IMG/VR virus record: IMGVR_UViG_3300013372_002350
Coordinates: 1 to 27,322 of that record
Strand: one strand, 5' to 3'
DNA length: 27,322 nucleotides
Source: a virus
The position numbers and the translations under genes are program-made. Below, piece after piece: positions 22,753 to 27,322 of the stretch (position 1 is its first letter; each line of letters starts with the position of its first letter). The notes beneath the pieces were generated by a model. The model was not told the DNA's origin and searched no databases. It saw only the letters and a program-made list of their open reading frames with translations.

Positions 22753-22777
22753 ACTCAACTTAGTTGAGTATTTTTTT
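22753..22777 (+). terminator. Rho-independent terminator before the giant fibre gene
   Basis: ACTCAAC (22753-22759) pairs perfectly with GTTGAGT (22763-22769) around a 3-nt loop, then A and seven T residues follow (22771-22777). It would stop + strand transcripts that run through from the gene 44 unit over the antisense of the unknown gene. Confidence 0.7.
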
Positions 22778-22801
22778 GGATTTATTCTTTGTGGTAAAAT
22801 G

Positions 22802-22809
22802 ATAAATAC
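22802..22809 (+). promoter_or_regulatory. Late promoter-like motif before the giant fibre gene
   Basis: ATAAATAC lies 17 nt before ATG 22826. T4 spacing gives a start near 22814 and a 12-nt leader with TAAGG. An extended -10-like TGgTAAAAT (22792-22800) just upstream could be a second, host-type promoter but has no clear -35. Confidence 0.5.
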
Positions 22810-22825
22810 TTAATAAGGTATATTT

Positions 22826-25800
22826 ATGGCACAAAGAAATATAGATTTTGGTACATTCCCGGATGATCCGGACGCAGACGCAATTAGAACAGCCTTTCAA
22901 AAAGTACAGGATAATTTTGGTGAACTATTTGAAGGTGCTGATGTAGGCTCTGTTATATCTGTTAATAGAACTCAGGGTGCAGGTATTACCGTAAGTACTC
23001 CTACCGGAAATGTTGTCATTACTGCAAATATTGCTTGCGTTCAGGTGCATACTAGTACATTAAGTATTGGGCGTGATGCAAACGGGTCACTAGATACCTC
23101 AATTACTGCATCATCGCAAACTCTATATGTTGATTTACCGGCAAATATAGCAAATGTGGCAAATATTAACTTATCGGGATATGCAAATGTTCAAGGTAAT
23201 TTATCAGTAGTTGGTAACTCAAATTTAGCAAATGTAGGTATTTCTGGTAATATAACTCTTGGTGGAAACATCGTAATTACCGGAAATGTATCCGCATTTA
23301 ATGTATCTGCTACTAATGCTCTTAGCGCAGGCACTACTTTATCGGTAACCGGCAATGCTAATGTTGGTAACTTAGGCACTGCAACTGCTATAATCACTAC
23401 TGGTAATATCACCACTATCAATAGCGGTTTACTAAAAAATGGTAATAGCAATATAACTCTTACTGCTAATGGTAATATCTCTACTACTGTAGTTGGAAAT
23501 ACTGTTTTAGTTGTAACAGGTACTGGAGTTAATGTTGCCGGTACATTAAATGCCACAGGTAATATAACCGGTGGGAATTTAATCACTGCCGGATTTGCTA
23601 ATGTTGGTGCTAATGCGAATATAGGCACTACTTTATCGGTAACGGGTAACGCTAATGTTGGTAACTTAGGTACGGCTGGATTGATTGTTGCAACAGGTAA
23701 TATAACTGGTGGTAATTTAATCACTGCTGGATTTGCTAATGTTGGTGCTAACGCTAACATAGGCACTACTTTATCTGTAATTGGTAATGCTAATGTCGGT
23801 AATCTTGGCACTGCTGGATTGATTGTTGCTACTGGAAACATAACCGGTGGAAATTTAATCACTGCTGGATTTGCTAACGTCGGTGCTAATGCTAACATAG
23901 GTACTACTTTATCTGTAATTGGCAATGCTAATGTCGGTAATCTCGGTACTTCAACAGCAATAATCACTACAGGTAATATCACTACTATCAATAGTGGATT
24001 AATGCAAAACAGCACAAGTAATATCACTATTACAGCTGCTGGCAATGTATCTACATTTACCGCCGGCAACGCAACAGCACAATTTGTAGTCACTTCAACT
24101 GGCGCTAATATACCAGGCACTGCTAATATAATTGGTAATGCTAATGTTGGTAATCTTGGTACTGCTGGATTGATTGTTGCTACCGGAAATATAACCGGTG
24201 GGAATTTAATCACTGCTGGATTTGCCAATATTGGCGCTAATGCGAATATAGGCACTACTTTATCTGTAATTGGTAATGCTAATGTTGGTAACTTAGGTAC
24301 TGCTGGATTGATTGTTGCAACTGGAAATATAACTGGCGGAAATTTAATCACTGCTGGATTTGCTAATATAGCCTCTAATGCTAACATAGGTACTACTTTA
24401 TCTGTAATTGGTAATGCTAATGTTGGTAATCTTGGCACTGCAGGAGAAATTATTGCTACAGGTAATATAACTGGCGGGAATTTAATCACTGCTGGATTTG
24501 CTAATATAGCCTCTAATGCGAATATAGGCACTACTTTATCTGTAATTGGTAATGCTAATGTTGGTAACTTAGGTACTGCAGGGGTAATTGTTGCAACAGG
24601 AAACATAACTGGTGGGAATTTAATCACTGCTGGATTTGCTAATGTTGGTGCTAATGCTAACATAGGCACTACTTTATCGGTAATTGGTAATGCTAATGTT
24701 GGTAATCTTGGTACTGCTGGATTGATTGCTGCAACTGGAAATATAACCGGTGGGAATTTAACCACTGCAGGGGTAATTGTTGCAACAGGTAACATAACCG
24801 GTGGAAATTTAATCACTGCTGGATTTGCTAATGTTGGTGCTAATGCTAACATAGGCACTACTTTATCGGTAATTGGTAATGCTAATGTTGGTAATCTTGG
24901 CACTGCTGGGTTGATTGTTGCAATAGGTAATATAACCGGCGGTAATTTAATTACTACCGGATTTGCTAATATAGCCTCTAATGCTAATATAGGTACTACT
25001 TTATCTGTAGTTGGTAATGCTAATGTTGGTAATCTTGGTACTGCTGGATTAATTGTTGCTACTGGAAACATAACTGGTGGGAATTTAATCACTGCTGGAT
25101 TTGCTAATATAGCCTCTAATGCTAATATAGGTACTACTTTATCTGTAGTTGGTAATGCTAATGTCGGTAACTTAGGCACGGCAACTGCTATAATCACTAC
25201 AGGTAATATCACTACTATCAATAGTGGGTTACTACAAAATGGTAATAGCAATATAACTCTTACTGCTAATGGTAATGTTTCTACATTTACTGCCGGAAAC
25301 GCAACAGCACAATTTGTAGTTACTTCAACTGGGGCTAACATCCCAGGTACTGCCAATGTAATTGGTAATGCTAATGTTGGTAATCTTGGTACTGCTGGAT
25401 TGATTGTTGCAACAGGTAACATAACCGGTGGAAATTTAATCACTGCTGGATTTGCTAATATAGCCTCTAATGCTAATATAGGCACTACTTTATCAGTACT
25501 AGGTAATGCTAATGTTGGTAACTTAGGTACTGCTGGATTGATTGTTGCAACAGGTAACATAACTGGTGGAAATTTAATCACTGCTGGATTTGCTAATGTT
25601 GGTGCTAATGCGAATATAGGCACTACTTTATCTGTAGTTGGTAATGCTAATGTAGGTAACTTAGGCACTGCTGGTGTTATGATTGCTACAGGTAATATAA
25701 CCGGCGGAAATTTAATCACTGCCGGGTTTGCTAATATAGCCTCTAATGCTAATATAGGCACTACTTTATCTGTAGTTGGTAATGCTAATGTTGGTAACTT

Positions 25801-27322
25801 AGGTACTGCTGGATTGATTGTTGCAACCGGTAACATAACCGGTGGAAATTTAATCACTGCCGGATTTGCTAATGTTGGTGCTAATGCGAATATAGGCACT
25901 ACTTTATCTGTAGTTGGTAATGGTACATTTGGTAACATAAACACATCTGGAACAGAAACAGCCACTCGCTTTATCTCAAACATAGCAATTGGCACCGCTC
26001 CACTAACAGTAACATCTACTACACGGGTGGCTAACTTAAATGTTGACTATGCTAATGTAGCAGATTTTATCAATGTAACTGCGCCAGGTACTGGAACTGC
26101 ATATATCATAGGTGCTAATGCAACTACAGGAAATATTGCTGAGTTGACAAGCACTGGTATAACAATGAATTTAGCAAATAATGCTATTACTGCAACTACA
26201 TTCGTTGGTGCATTATCAGGTGCAGCAACCACAGCAGGCACAGTAACTACTAATGCACAACCAAATATAACTTCAGTTGGATCATTAACTGGACTAACTA
26301 TTAGCAATGCAACCGGGATAATTGATTTCACTACATCTGCAAATGTTACTTTAGGTGCAGTGGCAAATTTACATATATCCGGCGGAACAGCAGGATATAA
26401 TTTAAAAACTGACGGATTGGGTAATTTATCATGGGGAGTGGATAGTGCTATTGCTGGCGGGAGTAACACACAAATACAATTCAATGATGATTTAGCATTA
26501 AACGGTAATTCAGGATTCACTTTTGATAAAACAACCGGTGCATTTGCTGTGCCGGGTACCGGAACATTAACTGGATTAGCAGTAAGTAATGCATCCGGGC
26601 TTGTTAATTTTACCGGAACAGGAAATGTATCACTAGGGTCAGTATCTAACTTACATATTACAGGTGGCACAGCATCTACGTATTTGGTTACTGACGGGTC
26701 CGGGGGATTATCTTTTACATCGTTAGCAGGAAGTCCTCCTGGAGGTTCTAATCAGGCTATACAGTTTAATGATACTACTGTTTTCCAAGGAAATACAGGA
26801 TTCACTTTTAATAAAACAACAGGTGATGTCGCAGTACCCGGTGCCTTAACAGTAACTGGAAATATTGGTGCAGGAAATGTTTCTGGTACTTTATTAACGG
26901 GAACATTAACAACAGCGGCACAATCAAATATAACAAGTACCGGTACATTAACAAGTTTAACCGTATCAGGTAATATTGGTGCAGGTAATGTAACTGCTAG
27001 TAGATTTATATCAAATGTTGCAAACGGAGGACTTTCCCCGTTTGTAGTTTCTTCTACTACAGTAGTTGCTAATTTGGCAGCAGACACTGCTAATACAGTA
27101 ACAGCAGCGGCACAAGGTAATATTACTTCAGTTGGTACATTAACAAGTTTAGCAGTAACTGGTAATAGTAGTGCAGGTAACTTGAATACTGCAGGAGCAG
27201 TAGTAGCAAGCACATTGACATCTAATGTAGCAATAGGTACCGCCCCATTGACAGTAACAAGTACAACTCGTGTTAATAACTTAAACGTGGCTTACGCTAA
27301 CGTTGCTGATTTTATTATTGTA
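22826..27322 (+). CDS. Giant repetitive tail-fibre-like protein (3' end beyond the window)
   Basis: The frame opening at ATG 22826 appears to stay open to the window end, 1,499 codons; I read it codon by codon in the N-terminal 150 or so residues and from 26042 to the end, and checked repeat spacing between. The N-terminus MAQRNIDFGTFPDDPDADA followed by AIRTAFQKVQDNFGELF (19-35) is an anchor-like segment similar to the 426-aa protein at 17430. From about residue 177 to 1032 tandem units of 46 aa dominate, with a core such as GNLGTAGLIVATGNITGGN and TAGFANVGANANIGTTLSV. After the array come fibre-type motifs: QPNITSVGTLTGL, and GTAPLTVTSTTRVANLN, which recurs at the window end. A trimeric beta-rich shaft of a tail fibre is likely. 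A ribosome binding site TAAGG is 9-13 nt upstream. Chaperone or receptor-binding parts would lie beyond the window. Confidence 0.85.
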   Translation, partial: MAQRNIDFGTFPDDPDADAIRTAFQKVQDNFGELFEGADVGSVISVNRTQGAGITVSTPTGNVVITANIACVQVHTSTLSIGRDANGSLDTSITASSQTLYVDLPANIANVANINLSGYANVQGNLSVVGNSNLANVGISGNITLGGNIVITGNVSAFNVSATNALSAGTTLSVTGNANVGNLGTATAIITTGNITTINSGLLKNGNSNITLTANGNISTTVVGNTVLVVTGTGVNVAGTLNATGNITGGNLITAGFANVGANANIGTTLSVTGNANVGNLGTAGLIVATGNITGGNLITAGFANVGANANIGTTLSVIGNANVGNLGTAGLIVATGNITGGNLITAGFANVGANANIGTTLSVIGNANVGNLGTSTAIITTGNITTINSGLMQNSTSNITITAAGNVSTFTAGNATAQFVVTSTGANIPGTANIIGNANVGNLGTAGLIVATGNITGGNLITAGFANIGANANIGTTLSVIGNANVGNLGTAGLIVATGNITGGNLITAGFANIASNANIGTTLSVIGNANVGNLGTAGEIIATGNITGGNLITAGFANIASNANIGTTLSVIGNANVGNLGTAGVIVATGNITGGNLITAGFANVGANANIGTTLSVIGNANVGNLGTAGLIAATGNITGGNLTTAGVIVATGNITGGNLITAGFANVGANANIGTTLSVIGNANVGNLGTAGLIVAIGNITGGNLITTGFANIASNANIGTTLSVVGNANVGNLGTAGLIVATGNITGGNLITAGFANIASNANIGTTLSVVGNANVGNLGTATAIITTGNITTINSGLLQNGNSNITLTANGNVSTFTAGNATAQFVVTSTGANIPGTANVIGNANVGNLGTAGLIVATGNITGGNLITAGFANIASNANIGTTLSVLGNANVGNLGTAGLIVATGNITGGNLITAGFANVGANANIGTTLSVVGNANVGNLGTAGVMIATGNITGGNLITAGFANIASNANIGTTLSVVGNANVGNLGTAGLIVATGNITGGNLITAGFANVGANANIGTTLSVVGNGTFGNINTSGTETATRFISNIAIGTAPLTVTSTTRVANLNVDYANVADFINVTAPGTGTAYIIGANATTGNIAELTSTGITMNLANNAITATTFVGALSGAATTAGTVTTNAQPNITSVGSLTGLTISNATGIIDFTTSANVTLGAVANLHISGGTAGYNLKTDGLGNLSWGVDSAIAGGSNTQIQFNDDLALNGNSGFTFDKTTGAFAVPGTGTLTGLAVSNASGLVNFTGTGNVSLGSVSNLHITGGTASTYLVTDGSGGLSFTSLAGSPPGGSNQAIQFNDTTVFQGNTGFTFNKTTGDVAVPGALTVTGNIGAGNVSGTLLTGTLTTAAQSNITSTGTLTSLTVSGNIGAGNVTASRFISNVANGGLSPFVVSSTTVVANLAADTANTVTAAAQGNITSVGTLTSLAVTGNSSAGNLNTAGAVVASTLTSNVAIGTAPLTVTSTTRVNNLNVAYANVADFIIV
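23354..25935 (+). repeat. Tandem repeat array of 138-bp units with longer variants
   Basis: Seventeen copies of the anchor AATGCTAATGTTGG or close variants (the last is AATGGTACATTTGG) begin at 23354, 23648, 23786, 23924, 24137, 24275, 24413, 24551, 24689, 24878, 25016, 25154, 25367, 25505, 25643, 25781 and 25919. The spacings are 294, 138, 138, 213, 138 (x4), 189, 138, 138, 213, 138 (x4), all multiples of 3. The pattern starting with each 213 step recurs after 1,230 nt, so there is a higher-order duplication. Units differ mostly by synonymous changes and by a GFANVGAN/GFANIASN switch. Confidence 0.93.

Noticed and set aside
23354-25935. CRISPR-like regular repeats
   Set aside because: Units are 138 bp, coding, in frame and without unique spacers.
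23191-25995. A 934-codon ORF on the minus strand, rich in Pro/Ala/Val/Leu, and two shorter ones at 26047-26670 and 26752-27213
   Set aside because: They are mirror frames of the giant repetitive + strand gene. The + frame from 22826 is open, has a fibre-type N-terminus, a ribosome binding site and a promoter; its codon use (many GCT/GGT/AAT, few codons giving antisense stops) keeps the antisense open. Gene callers may wrongly annotate it.

Overview
This window is part of the genome of a T4-like tailed phage (Caudoviricetes, myovirus), AT-rich and resembling the marine/freshwater relatives of T4 more than T4 itself. The evidence is the collinear head cassette: portal gp20, a small ORF, an acidic prohead-core-like protein, protease gp21, scaffold gp22 and major capsid gp23. 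The T4-type recombination pair gp47/gp46 and the clamp-loader ATPase gp44 support this. The capsid protein (398 aa) is shorter than T4's, which suggests a distant T4 relative. The host cannot be read from the sequence.

Layout. (1) 1-3446: gp47, gp46 and a PD-(D/E)XK nuclease, a recombination/repair operon. (2) 3447-3948: no gene, but a chain of about ten stem-loops that looks like one large structured RNA on the + strand. (3) 3949-5006, minus strand: a gp26-type baseplate/tail chaperone whose 3' end carries a textbook -1 frameshift signal leading into a 76-codon extension. (4) 5045-5063: a palindromic, apparently bidirectional late promoter, followed by a 925-aa probable tape measure protein. 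(5) 7900-13933: head genes, closed by a strong terminator. (6) 14023-18710: fibre-like and Ig-like structural proteins plus a GH19 endolysin. (7) 18722-22310: small unknown proteins, a truncated DnaE-like protein, a GroES-like co-chaperonin and gp44. (8) 22303-22731, minus strand: an unknown gene. (9) 22826 to the window end: a giant fibre-like protein, open for 1,499 codons, built mostly from 46-aa repeats.

Regulation. A motif of the form (C/A)TAAATA, a variant of the T4 late promoter TATAAATA, stands upstream of most structural genes. Two other genes have extended -10 sigma70-like promoters. In five places the expected transcription start falls exactly on the first base of the start codon, predicting leaderless mRNAs.

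The most notable items are the structured RNA, the frameshift signal, the leaderless-start pattern, the DnaE fragment that ends just before the catalytic aspartates, and the hierarchical repeats of the giant fibre. Functional calls rest on motifs read by eye; no database search was possible.
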